Part shown: positions 1 through 8,153 of the stretch, piece after piece
Layout: each line of letters starts with the position of its first letter
Position numbering within the stretch: position 1 is the first letter of the stretch
DNA from: Thiothrix winogradskyi
GTDB lineage: Bacteria; Pseudomonadota; Gammaproteobacteria; Thiotrichales; Thiotrichaceae
Direction: 5' to 3'
Assembly (NCBI RefSeq): GCF_021650935.1
Contig: NZ_CP091244.1
Span: 2,108,001 to 2,172,000, forward strand
DNA: 64,000 nucleotides
Translations under genes and position numbers: made by a program
The notes under the pieces: model-generated
What the model was told of the DNA's origin: nothing
What the model saw: the letters and a program-made list of their open reading frames with translations, nothing else
Database searches by the model: none

Positions 1-453
1 GATCGTTTTTTCCAGCGTTTCGCAGGGCAAAACCAGTTCCGGCATTACGTTGGCTCTAGCTACATCGCCGAATGTGCCGCACAAATCGCCGGGTTCGCCA
101 CGGTCAGTAGCGGTGAAATTACTGCCGAACAACTGGCGAATGTCGTGCGCAAACGCCTTCCCGATTACCCCCTGCCCATTTTACGGATTGCCCGTCTCGC
201 GGTTGATCAGCATTTTCAGCACCAAGGCATCGGCAAACTGTTATTGAAAGCTATGCTAGAACTCGCTTTGCAATTGCGTGATCAAGTGGGATGCGTGGGT
301 GTGGTGGTGGATGCTAAACCCACAGCCGTTGCTTTCTATACCAAGCTGGGGTTTGAGCCATTAGTCTGTGTTGGCGGCGAATTGGGTAGCAGACCTGAGC
401 CATTGCCGATGTTCCTGCCGATTCAGGTGATTGCGAAGGCAATCGTGCGTTGA
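1..453 (+). CDS. GNAT-family N-acetyltransferase, TacT-like (5' truncated by window edge)
   Basis: The frame is open from base 1, so the true start lies upstream. The first visible residues (FFQRFAGQNQFRHYVG) match the N-terminal part of GNAT toxins of the TacT/AtaT type. The acetyl-CoA loop follows as FQHQGIGKLLL, preceded by the usual strand ARLAVD. The C-terminal part has the FYTKLGF motif and ends in MFLPIQVI. Members of this family acetylate aminoacyl-tRNA and are normally paired with a ribbon-helix-helix (DUF1778) antitoxin encoded just upstream, which would be outside the window. The gene converges on the SH3 gene with an 18-bp gap. A non-toxin acetyltransferase remains possible. Confidence 0.85.
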   Translation, partial: DRFFQRFAGQNQFRHYVGSSYIAECAAQIAGFATVSSGEITAEQLANVVRKRLPDYPLPILRIARLAVDQHFQHQGIGKLLLKAMLELALQLRDQVGCVGVVVDAKPTAVAFYTKLGFEPLVCVGGELGSRPEPLPMFLPIQVIAKAIVR

Positions 454-471
454 GCAAATAAAACAAGCCGC

Positions 472-1476
472 TTATTTGCGTAATGCCTGCAACGCCTTCA
501 GGTGTTGGCGGGCTTCTTTGGCGGCTTTGGAATCTGCTAACGGCGCGAGAATGCTTTGCCATGCTTTCAAATCCACGTCAGTACTTTCATCCGCTTGGTT
601 TTTCCATTCCTGCCTGATGTATGCCAGACTCTGGTTCGCCTGTTGTAAGGCGCTTTCGACGTGCTTGCCCTTGGGGTAACGCTTCAGGTATTCGCCCTCC
701 ATCATCAGGCTGCGCCCTGACAGGCAACTGATGAAACCCTCACATTCACCGCCGATAAACGCATTAGCGGCTTGCCAAGCAATGGCATCACCGATGGTAT
801 CCCGCTTGTGGCGGTCGGCAAGTTCCCAATAATTATCGGGGTTGACGAGGTATTCAGCGCTTGGCTCCGTATAAAATACTTGCTTGCCGAGCTGTTTTAA
901 CCATGCGGCATAAGTGGCTTCAGTGGCTCCCTCCATTGGGATTTTGAATAGCGAAATTTGCACAGCCCGCCAGTAGGCTAATTTCAACTCACCTTGTGTT
1001 TCAGGGGTTTTGCTGGTGGCTGCGGCGCGGTTGGCAAACTGGCTGACTTCCACCGCATCGGCAAAACTGAGGGGGGATTGGTGTTCGTAGCTATCGTATA
1101 GTTTGTCTGCTGCACCGAGTTTGTCGCGTATTAGGGCAAGACGGGCAGTGTCGGCTTTGGCAGGGTCAAAGTTTCGCAATAAGCCGCCGAATACCCAGCC
1201 CTTGAGTGGTGCATCCAGCCGATACCAATAGTCAGACTGGCTGCCGACTGTGACTTTGGCAGCCGTGCGTTGGGTAGAGGTGAAATTTGTCCCCAGCGGG
1301 AGTTTGCCCGTTTCGGCTGCACTGGTAGAAGGCGTAGCGCGTACTCTGACGCCCGTACCAACCGTGATCTTCTCAGCTTTCTCCGCTACGTAAGCATCAG
1401 CCGCAGTGACGGTTCCCGCCCATAACAGCAGGGCAAACGTGGTAAGTAAGACGGGGATGCTTAGTTTGCGTAACAT
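472..1476 (-). CDS. Exported SH3-domain protein of unknown function
   Basis: The protein has 334 residues. Residues 1-25 form a signal peptide (basic MLRK, hydrophobic core, cleavage near TVTAADA). Residues about 35-100 look like a bacterial SH3 (SH3b) domain: TVGTGVRVRATPSTSAAETGKL followed by WYRLDAPLKGWVFGG, where GW and the final glycines are typical. The remaining 230 residues are helical, without a family I recognise; two cysteines lie close together in GGECEGFISC. SH3b domains usually bind peptidoglycan or protein partners in the periplasm. No operon partner is apparent. Confidence 0.75.
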   Translation of the reverse strand: MLRKLSIPVLLTTFALLLWAGTVTAADAYVAEKAEKITVGTGVRVRATPSTSAAETGKLPLGTNFTSTQRTAAKVTVGSQSDYWYRLDAPLKGWVFGGLLRNFDPAKADTARLALIRDKLGAADKLYDSYEHQSPLSFADAVEVSQFANRAAATSKTPETQGELKLAYWRAVQISLFKIPMEGATEATYAAWLKQLGKQVFYTEPSAEYLVNPDNYWELADRHKRDTIGDAIAWQAANAFIGGECEGFISCLSGRSLMMEGEYLKRYPKGKHVESALQQANQSLAYIRQEWKNQADESTDVDLKAWQSILAPLADSKAAKEARQHLKALQALRK

Positions 1477-1560
1477 GGTGTTTCTCGCAGTTAGCTAAAA
1501 GCTGAGGATAACATAACTACGCCTACGCAGAAATTTGTAACATCTGGAACTATCGGAACA

Positions 1561-2037
1561 TCAATATTCCACCTGCTGCGGAAACGTTGGAAACAACACC
1601 GACCGTTCTACCACTTCCGCCGGAATATGAAACGTCATATTACCTGCTGCATCGCACAGCCATACCTCTTTTGCGCCACGTGAAAAATACAGCATGATTT
1701 TATCTTCCATTTCGCGACCGGTATTAGCAGAAGAGAGGATTTCAACGCAAACTTCCGGCGCAACAGAGCATTCCGTTTCCAGCTTAATGCGGGTGAATAT
1801 CTCAGGGGATGCCCACGCGACATCCGCGACTTTCGTCCCCTTGTGCGTGTAAATGGCGCATTCGGTCAAGACTTTGCCTTCTTGACGCAGGCTTTTTAGC
1901 AAGGCGGCGATTTCACCCTGCAAGATAGAGTGGTAAACCTTGGCGGGTGACATGACGATTTGCCCGTATTCGTTGAGTTCAAGTTTGAATGGCAAATTTT
2001 GCAGGTCAGGATGATTACAGACTTCTTGCCAGTTCAT
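1561..2037 (-). CDS. Uma2-family protein (PD-(D/E)XK restriction-like fold), copy 1
   Basis: The protein has 158 residues. It has the Uma2 (DUF820) layout: the opening PFKLELNEYGQIVMSP, the strand VADVAWAS, the acidic segment APEVCVEILSS and the region ALKEVWLCD-like (GAKEVWLCDAAG). Uma2 proteins carry a PD-(D/E)XK nuclease fold; their biological role is not established, and they are strongly amplified in cyanobacteria and some filamentous sulfur bacteria. It is closely similar in layout to the copy at 23610-24071. It is transcribed divergently from trpB, with a 104-bp gap that must hold both promoters. Confidence 0.85.
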   Translation of the reverse strand: MNWQEVCNHPDLQNLPFKLELNEYGQIVMSPAKVYHSILQGEIAALLKSLRQEGKVLTECAIYTHKGTKVADVAWASPEIFTRIKLETECSVAPEVCVEILSSANTGREMEDKIMLYFSRGAKEVWLCDAAGNMTFHIPAEVVERSVLFPTFPQQVEY

Positions 2038-2141
2038 GGGCGTTTCTCCTGTTCAGATAGCTCGATTGTAACATAGCTAGGTTTTACCACTTATGCTAAC
2101 TTACCGCGTTTTTACGATCGTCTACGTAGGAGCGCGGTAAC

Positions 2142-3356
2142 GTGAAATTCAGCGAATACAACTGGAACGCCATGCCGGATAAAGCCGGGCATTTTGGCGC
2201 ATACGGCGGGCGTTTCGTCGCAGAAACGCTGATGGAACCCATCTACGAACTCGAACAAGCCTACGAAAAGCTCAAAAACGACCCAGCCTTTCAAGCCGAA
2301 TTCGACCGCGACCTCAAATACTATGTCGGTCGCCCCAGCCCTTTGTATCTGGCGGAACGCTGGACACGCGAACTCGGCGGCGCAAAAATCTACCTTAAGC
2401 GCGAAGACCTCAACCACACCGGCGCACACAAAATCAACAACACCATTGGTCAAGCCCTGCTCGCCAAATTCATGGGCAAGACGCGCATTATCGCTGAAAC
2501 CGGCGCAGGTCAACACGGTGTTGCCTCTGCTACCATCGCGGCGCGTTTAGGGTTGGAATGCATCGTTTACATGGGTGCAGAAGATGTGCAACGCCAAGCC
2601 CCCAATGTGTTCCGCATGAAATTGCTGGGCGCAACTGTCGTCCCCGTCACCTCCGGCTCAACAACCCTCAAAGACGCACTCAACGAAGCGATGCGTGACT
2701 GGGTAACGAACGTCGATGACACCTTCTATATCATTGGCACGGTCGCAGGCCCCCACCCATACCCCGCAATGGTACGCGATTTCCAATCCGTGATCGGGCG
2801 TGAAGCGCGTGAGCAAATTCTGGAGCAGGAAGGGCGTTTGCCCGATGCGTTAGTCGCTTGCGTCGGTGGCGGCTCTAACGCCATCGGCTTGTTTCACCCC
2901 TTCCTCGCGGATGAATCCGTTGCCATTTACGGCGTGGAAGCAGGCGGCGACGGCATTGCAACCGGCAAACACGCTGCCCCTTTGTGCGCAGGCAAACCGG
3001 GCGTATTGCACGGCAACCGCACCTATTTAATGGAAGATACCAACGGGCAAATCATTGAAACCCATTCGATTTCTGCCGGTTTAGACTACCCCGGTGTCGG
3101 CCCCGAACACGCTTGGTTGAAAGACATCGGTCGCGCCAATTACGTAGCGGTGACAGATGCGGAAGCGATGCAAGGTTTCCATGCCTTAACCCGCATCGAA
3201 GGCATTATCCCCGCGCTGGAAAGCAGCCACGCACTGGCTTACGCGATGAAACTTGCGCCTACTATGTCTAAAGACCAAAGCATTATCGTCAACCTCTCCG
3301 GGCGTGGCGACAAAGACATCAACACCATTGCACGGCTGGAGGGCATTACGCTATGA
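2142..3356 (+). CDS. trpB: Tryptophan synthase beta chain
   Basis: TrpB condenses indole with L-serine using pyridoxal phosphate. The protein has 404 residues, full length for the family. The PLP lysine is K97 in HTGAHKINN, and the phosphate-binding loop GGGSN lies at 242-246. The start is GTG at 2142, preceded by AGGAG at 2128-2132, and it gives the usual N-terminus ahead of HFGAYGGRFV. The stop overlaps the trpA start (ATGA), the classic coupling for the alpha2-beta2 complex. This is the first gene of a conserved block that runs to metZ. Confidence 0.98.
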   Translation: MKFSEYNWNAMPDKAGHFGAYGGRFVAETLMEPIYELEQAYEKLKNDPAFQAEFDRDLKYYVGRPSPLYLAERWTRELGGAKIYLKREDLNHTGAHKINNTIGQALLAKFMGKTRIIAETGAGQHGVASATIAARLGLECIVYMGAEDVQRQAPNVFRMKLLGATVVPVTSGSTTLKDALNEAMRDWVTNVDDTFYIIGTVAGPHPYPAMVRDFQSVIGREAREQILEQEGRLPDALVACVGGGSNAIGLFHPFLADESVAIYGVEAGGDGIATGKHAAPLCAGKPGVLHGNRTYLMEDTNGQIIETHSISAGLDYPGVGPEHAWLKDIGRANYVAVTDAEAMQGFHALTRIEGIIPALESSHALAYAMKLAPTMSKDQSIIVNLSGRGDKDINTIARLEGITL

Positions 3357-4156
3357 GTCGCATCGCCGCTTGTTTCGCCGCCCTCAAAGCACAGGGCAAA
3401 ACCGCATTGATTCCTTACGTGACGGCGGGCGATCCACACCCGTCGATCACTGTACCGTTGATGCACCGCATGGTGGCAGCCGGTGCAAATATCATCGAAC
3501 TCGGTGTGCCGTTTTCCGACCCAATGGCGGATGGCCCAACGATCCAGCAAGCGCACGAACGCGCCCTGAAACACAATACCAGCCTGCACGACATCCTCGG
3601 CATGGTGGCAGAATTCCGCCAAACCGATGCCACCACGCCCGTGGTGCTAATGGGCTATTTGAATCCGATTGAAATCATGGGTTACGCCGAATTTGCCAAA
3701 GCGGCGGAAGCAGCAGGCGTTGACGGTGCGCTGACAGTAGACTTGCCGCCGGAAGAGGGCATGGGCGTATTACCGTTGTTCCGCGAACATGGCATCGACC
3801 CGATTTTCCTATTGTCACCGACTACACCAGAACGCCGCATTGCGACAGTGGCGGAAGCAGGAGGCGGCTTCATCTATTACGTTTCGCTGAAGGGTGTGAC
3901 GGGCGCAAGCACATTGGATGTCGGGCAAGTCGCCGAGCATATCGCCAAAATTCGCCAGCATACTGACCTGCCATTAGGCGTAGGTTTCGGTATTAAAGAT
4001 GCAGCAACCGCAGCGGCTGTGGCAAAAACAGCCGATGCCGTGGTAGTAGGCAGCGCGGTGATCAAGCAGATCGAAGCGACACCGAATGACCATGCTGCTA
4101 TTATGGATAACATCAGTGACTTGCTGGCTTCCATGCGTACCGCGTTGGATGCTTGA
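3353..4156 (+). CDS. trpA: Tryptophan synthase alpha chain
   Basis: TrpA cleaves indole-3-glycerol phosphate to indole, which is channelled to TrpB. The protein is a 267-residue TIM barrel. The catalytic pair is visible: E49 in NIIELGVPFSDP and D60 in MADGPT. The phosphate-binding end (VGFGIKDAATAAA and VVGSA) is intact. Its start overlaps the trpB stop by four bases, and accD follows after 21 bp. Nothing unusual is seen. Confidence 0.98.
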   Translation: MSRIAACFAALKAQGKTALIPYVTAGDPHPSITVPLMHRMVAAGANIIELGVPFSDPMADGPTIQQAHERALKHNTSLHDILGMVAEFRQTDATTPVVLMGYLNPIEIMGYAEFAKAAEAAGVDGALTVDLPPEEGMGVLPLFREHGIDPIFLLSPTTPERRIATVAEAGGGFIYYVSLKGVTGASTLDVGQVAEHIAKIRQHTDLPLGVGFGIKDAATAAAVAKTADAVVVGSAVIKQIEATPNDHAAIMDNISDLLASMRTALDA

Positions 4157-4177
4157 ACCTAGGGGTAAACAGAATAC

Positions 4178-5074
4178 ATGAGCTGGTTTGAAAAACTGCG
4201 TCTACCATCACGCATCCGTACCGACGCGACCAATACCGAAAAGAAATCCATTCCTGAAGGCTTGTGGCATCAATGCCCTGCCTGCCAAGCGGTGTTATAC
4301 CGGGCGGAATTGGAACGCAATCTGGACGTTTGCCCCAAGTGCAATCACCACATGCGTTTATCCGGGCGGCGGCGTTTGGAGGTGTTTCTGGATGCGGCAG
4401 GGCGTGAGGAAATCGGCGCGAATGTTGCGCCGACGGATATGCTGAAATTCCGCGACACTAAAAAGTACAAAGACCGTTTGGTTGCCGCTCAGAAAGAAAC
4501 CGGTGAGAAAGACGCGCTGATCGTGATGAAAGGCACGGTGTTGGGTGTGCCATTAGTGGCGGCAGCGTTCGATTTCCGTTTCATGGGCGGCTCGATGGGG
4601 TCGGTAGTAGGCGAACGTTTTGTGCGTGGTGCAGAAGCGGCAATGGCGAACAAGATACCTTACATTTGCTTTGCAGCGAGTGGCGGGGCGCGGATGCAGG
4701 AAGCACTGTTTTCCTTGATGCAAATGTCCAAAACCAGTGCGGTGTTGACGCGCTTGAGCGACAAAGGTGTGCCATTCATTTCGGTATTGACTGACCCGAC
4801 GATGGGCGGGGTGTCGGCAAGTTTTGCGATGTTAGGTGATATTCACATTGGTGAGCCGAAAGCCTTGATCGGGTTTGCGGGGCCGCGTGTCATTGAACAA
4901 ACCGTGCGCGAAAAGCTGCCAGAAGGGTTCCAGCGCAGTGAATTTCTGCAAGAAAAAGGCGCGATTGACATGATCGTGCATCGCCGTGACATGCGTGCAA
5001 CCATTGCTGATTTGGTGTCGATTATGCAACACAAGACCTGCCCGCTGAATAGCACGGCATTGGATGCGGCTTGA
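4178..5074 (+). CDS. accD: Acetyl-CoA carboxylase carboxyltransferase subunit beta
   Basis: AccD is the beta half of the carboxyltransferase that makes malonyl-CoA for fatty acid synthesis. The protein has 298 residues. The N-terminal zinc finger is complete (C33, C36, C52, C55), and the crotonase-like core includes ASGGARMQEA and TMGGVSASFA. Its stop overlaps the TTG start of folC (TTGA). The accD-folC order is widespread in Pseudomonadota. Confidence 0.98.
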   Translation: MSWFEKLRLPSRIRTDATNTEKKSIPEGLWHQCPACQAVLYRAELERNLDVCPKCNHHMRLSGRRRLEVFLDAAGREEIGANVAPTDMLKFRDTKKYKDRLVAAQKETGEKDALIVMKGTVLGVPLVAAAFDFRFMGGSMGSVVGERFVRGAEAAMANKIPYICFAASGGARMQEALFSLMQMSKTSAVLTRLSDKGVPFISVLTDPTMGGVSASFAMLGDIHIGEPKALIGFAGPRVIEQTVREKLPEGFQRSEFLQEKGAIDMIVHRRDMRATIADLVSIMQHKTCPLNSTALDAA

Positions 5075-6300
5075 AGACGCTCGATGATTGGTTGCGTTGG
5101 CAGGAAACGCAATTCCTGACCGAAATCAAGCTGGGATTGGAGCGGATTCGTTGCGTCGCTGGGCGCATGGGTTTGCTGTCTGTGCCCGTGCCGCTGATTA
5201 CCGTGGGGGGGACGAATGGCAAGGGTTCTACCTGCGCCATGTTGACGCGGATTTTGCTGCTGCAAGGCTATAACGTTGGCACGTACACTTCCCCGCATTT
5301 ATTGCGCTACAACGAACGCATTGCTGTGAATGGCGTGCCGGTGAGGAATGCGGATATTTGTGCCGCTTTCGCTGCCATTGATAAGGCGCGTGATGACATT
5401 GATCTGACTTACTTTGAGTTTGGCACACTGGCAGCGGTGTGGTGCTTCTTGCAAGCCAAGGTTGACGTGATTGTGTTGGAAGTCGGGCTGGGCGGGCGTT
5501 TGGATGCGTGTAATTTGTGGGATGCGGATGTCGCGATTATCACCAGCATTGGCATTGATCACGTGGAATGGCTAGGTGATACCCGTGAAGCCATCGGCTA
5601 CGAAAAGTCCGGCATTATGCGAGCAGGCAGACCGGTGGTTTGCGGCGACCCGCAGCCCCCTGCCAGCATTGCCAGTGAAGCCGCGCGTATTGGTGCACAT
5701 TTATTGCAATACGGGAAGGATTTCAACGCAGAGCATGTGCCACAACCTGCATTAGTGGGTGATGTGCAACGCCAAAATGCGGCTGTTGTTGTCACTGCCT
5801 TACAACAATTAGCGGATAAATTGCCCATCACTGCAACGGTGATTGCTGAAGGTTTGGGCAGTGTGAGCTTAATGGGGCGGATGCAGCGGATCCGGGCAGA
5901 GCCGGAAGTTATCCTTGATGTGGCGCATAATCCCCATGCGGCGACTGAATTAGCGGGATGGTTGAAAAAAAATTCAGTAACTGGCAAAACATTTGCAATT
6001 TTTTCTATACTTGCTGATAAGGATATTGCCGGAGTGCTGGATGTTATGGCTGAGCACGTGGATGCATGGCATCTGGTTGCCTTGCCTAGCAAGCGTGCGC
6101 TCAGTCAGGATGCGTTATCGCGGTTCATGCGGGAGCATGGGGTAAGTGCGCCGATTTGCACGCACGCGGATTTTCAAACCGCGTGGGATGCCGTGAGTTT
6201 ACTGACAAAAAAACACGACAGAGTAGTGGCATTCGGCTCTTTTCTGGTAGTATCCGGTGTGCTGGAGATAATCGTTCCCCCGATGGAGCTGAAGGTATAA
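5071..6300 (+). CDS. folC: Bifunctional folylpolyglutamate synthase / dihydrofolate synthase
   Basis: FolC joins glutamate to dihydropteroate and adds polyglutamate tails to folates. The protein has 409 residues of the Mur-ligase fold. The P-loop GTNGKGST lies at 47-54, and the C-terminal domain shows the DVAHNPHA motif. The start is TTG at 5071, overlapping the accD stop, which argues for translational coupling. It is followed after 66 bp by the SPOR protein. Confidence 0.96.
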   Translation: MKTLDDWLRWQETQFLTEIKLGLERIRCVAGRMGLLSVPVPLITVGGTNGKGSTCAMLTRILLLQGYNVGTYTSPHLLRYNERIAVNGVPVRNADICAAFAAIDKARDDIDLTYFEFGTLAAVWCFLQAKVDVIVLEVGLGGRLDACNLWDADVAIITSIGIDHVEWLGDTREAIGYEKSGIMRAGRPVVCGDPQPPASIASEAARIGAHLLQYGKDFNAEHVPQPALVGDVQRQNAAVVVTALQQLADKLPITATVIAEGLGSVSLMGRMQRIRAEPEVILDVAHNPHAATELAGWLKKNSVTGKTFAIFSILADKDIAGVLDVMAEHVDAWHLVALPSKRALSQDALSRFMREHGVSAPICTHADFQTAWDAVSLLTKKHDRVVAFGSFLVVSGVLEIIVPPMELKV

Positions 6301-6366
6301 GCGTCACTAAACAGCGCCAGTCAATAGTTTTTGAGTGTCATGAATTTTAAAGGAGCAGTGAATTAA

Positions 6367-7524
6367 ATGGATAACAAGGCTACAACCAAACGAATGATTG
6401 GCGCAGTCGTGCTGGTACTCGTTGCCGCATTGCTGTTGGCATGGTTGCTGAAAGGCAAAAACCGTGATGGTCAGCAAGATCTGGCAATGAATCAGGCGGC
6501 TGAAACCAAGCCTATTTTAGGCTTCCCTGGGGTTGGTGGTGCTGATCAGAAACCCACAATCGTCGGTGATGACCCGAATGCGGCAGCCCAGCAACAAGGT
6601 GCAGCGCAAGGTGCTGGCATTGATGTCACGCAACAAGCCGCAGGCACTACCCAGCAAGCCGGTGGCGCTAACCTGATTCCGGGTGTTGATGTCAAATTAC
6701 CGGAGACTGTTCCTAATACCACTGGTTTTGATGTGCGCCCCGGTGCTGGTGGTGAAGTACGTGATTTGGTTGATACCGATGGTAAAGTAAAAGATGGTAC
6801 GGGTAGCATGGGAACTGGCGATGCAAAAGCCAGTACTTCTCAGGCGGCTGGCGGCGCTCCTGCTGCTGGACAACCGGCGGCTGCACCAGTCGTTGATGCT
6901 AAAGCACCTGCGGCGGCTGATACTAAAAATAACCAAGCAGCGGCTCCTTCCGCCTCTCAGAAAGATAAGCCAGCGGCTCCGGCTGCTGAACCTGAAGAGA
7001 AAAAGCCTAGCTCGAAAGTTGTGTTAGTTAATGAAAAGCCAGTGCCTAGAGCTGCTTCAGAAGCTAGTGCCGCACAGGCTGCTGCTAAAAAGGCGGCGGA
7101 AGAGAAAGCGGCTGCTGCCAAAGCCGCAGCCGATAAGGCTGCCAAGGCTGCTGCTGATAAAGCCGCCGCTGCCAAAGTTGCCGCTGATAAAGCTGCTGCC
7201 GAGAAAGCCGCTGCTGCCAAATCTGTTGCTTTAGCCGGTGGTGGTGCAGCAGCAGGCAATGCGGCTGGTGGTGCAGGTAGCTTCTCTATCCAAGTCTTGG
7301 CCAGCTCTGATAAGGCGAAAGCGGATGCCGCTGCTGCACCTCTTAAAGCCGATGGTCACAATGTCTCAGTTGCATCGGTCAATGTCGGTGGCAAGACGGT
7401 TTATCGCGTTAGTGTCACGGGTTTTGCTGACCGCGCTGGGGCTGAAGCCTCTCAAGCGAAGATGAAATCGCGTTACAAACAAAACCAAGCCATTCAAGGC
7501 AGTTTCGTGACTAGTAGCAAGTAA
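6367..7524 (+). CDS. dedD: SPOR-domain membrane protein, DedD-like
   Basis: The protein has 385 residues. A short cytoplasmic N-terminus is followed by one membrane segment (about 10-28). A long periplasmic linker rich in Ala, Gly, Gln and Lys follows; residues about 235-290 are a low-complexity AAADKAA-type stretch that would be helical or disordered. The C-terminus (about 305-383, from GSFSIQVLAS to QGSFV) is a SPOR domain, which binds denuded glycan strands at the division septum. The position between folC and cvpA matches dedD in other gammaproteobacteria. The linker is much longer than in Escherichia coli DedD. Confidence 0.9.
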   Translation: MDNKATTKRMIGAVVLVLVAALLLAWLLKGKNRDGQQDLAMNQAAETKPILGFPGVGGADQKPTIVGDDPNAAAQQQGAAQGAGIDVTQQAAGTTQQAGGANLIPGVDVKLPETVPNTTGFDVRPGAGGEVRDLVDTDGKVKDGTGSMGTGDAKASTSQAAGGAPAAGQPAAAPVVDAKAPAAADTKNNQAAAPSASQKDKPAAPAAEPEEKKPSSKVVLVNEKPVPRAASEASAAQAAAKKAAEEKAAAAKAAADKAAKAAADKAAAAKVAADKAAAEKAAAAKSVALAGGGAAAGNAAGGAGSFSIQVLASSDKAKADAAAAPLKADGHNVSVASVNVGGKTVYRVSVTGFADRAGAEASQAKMKSRYKQNQAIQGSFVTSSK

Positions 7525-7527
7525 TCC

Positions 7528-8043
7528 ATGACAGCAGATATTCTGGATATAAGCATTATTGTCCTGATTGTCCTGTCAGCAGTTATTGGGCTGATTCGCG
7601 GGTTTGTCAGGGAAGCCTTTTCCCTGATAACGTGGGTTGCGGCTTTAGGGTTTGCCTTTTTGTACTATGAGCAATTAGCGGTGCATGTGCCTTTTGAGGG
7701 GCAGGGCAAACTGGGACAAGTGGTGATAGCGTTTATTGTTATTTTCCTCGGTGTGTTGATAGTTGGTTCGATTATCAACCATTTGCTGAGCGCGGCGGTG
7801 TCTTCTGTCGGCTTGGGAGGGGTTGATTATCTGTTGGGTGGTGCATTTGGTATTTTGCGGGGTGGTTTGATTGTCACCCTGTTGGTACTGCTATTTAGTG
7901 CGGTGGGAAAATATTCCGAAGCAAATTGGTGGAAAGAGTCGCGGCTGATGCCGTGGTTTCAACACAACGCAATTATGCTGAAGGAAATGATCCCCAATAA
8001 GCTCCCGGAAGAACTTCCCGGTATTTTTTCCAACAAACCCTAA
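7528..8043 (+). CDS. cvpA: CvpA-family inner membrane protein
   Basis: The protein has 171 residues with four predicted membrane segments. The N-terminus has the family pattern (DISIIVLIVLSAVIGLIRGFVREAFSL split over the first helix and loop), including GLIRGFVREA. CvpA was named for colicin V production and is linked to envelope homeostasis; its biochemical activity is unclear. It follows dedD by three bases and is followed by a strong terminator, so it ends the trp-acc-fol transcript before purF. Confidence 0.93.
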   Translation: MTADILDISIIVLIVLSAVIGLIRGFVREAFSLITWVAALGFAFLYYEQLAVHVPFEGQGKLGQVVIAFIVIFLGVLIVGSIINHLLSAAVSSVGLGGVDYLLGGAFGILRGGLIVTLLVLLFSAVGKYSEANWWKESRLMPWFQHNAIMLKEMIPNKLPEELPGIFSNKP

Positions 8044-8068
8044 GGTTGGCAAGAATAGCGGATGAATC

Positions 8069-8107
8069 AAACAGCCATGCACTTAATCGTGCATGGCTGT
8101 TTTGTTT
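8069..8107 (+). terminator. Intrinsic terminator after cvpA
   Basis: A perfect 14-bp stem (8069-8082 paired with 8089-8102, containing ACAGCCATGCAC) has a 6-base loop and runs into TTTGTTTTG. It separates cvpA from purF, so purF probably has its own promoter in the short gap 8103-8153. Confidence 0.85.
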
Positions 8108-8153
8108 TGACGGGGTTAGAATATGACGTTTTCGTTTCACCGGAAGGGTTGGT

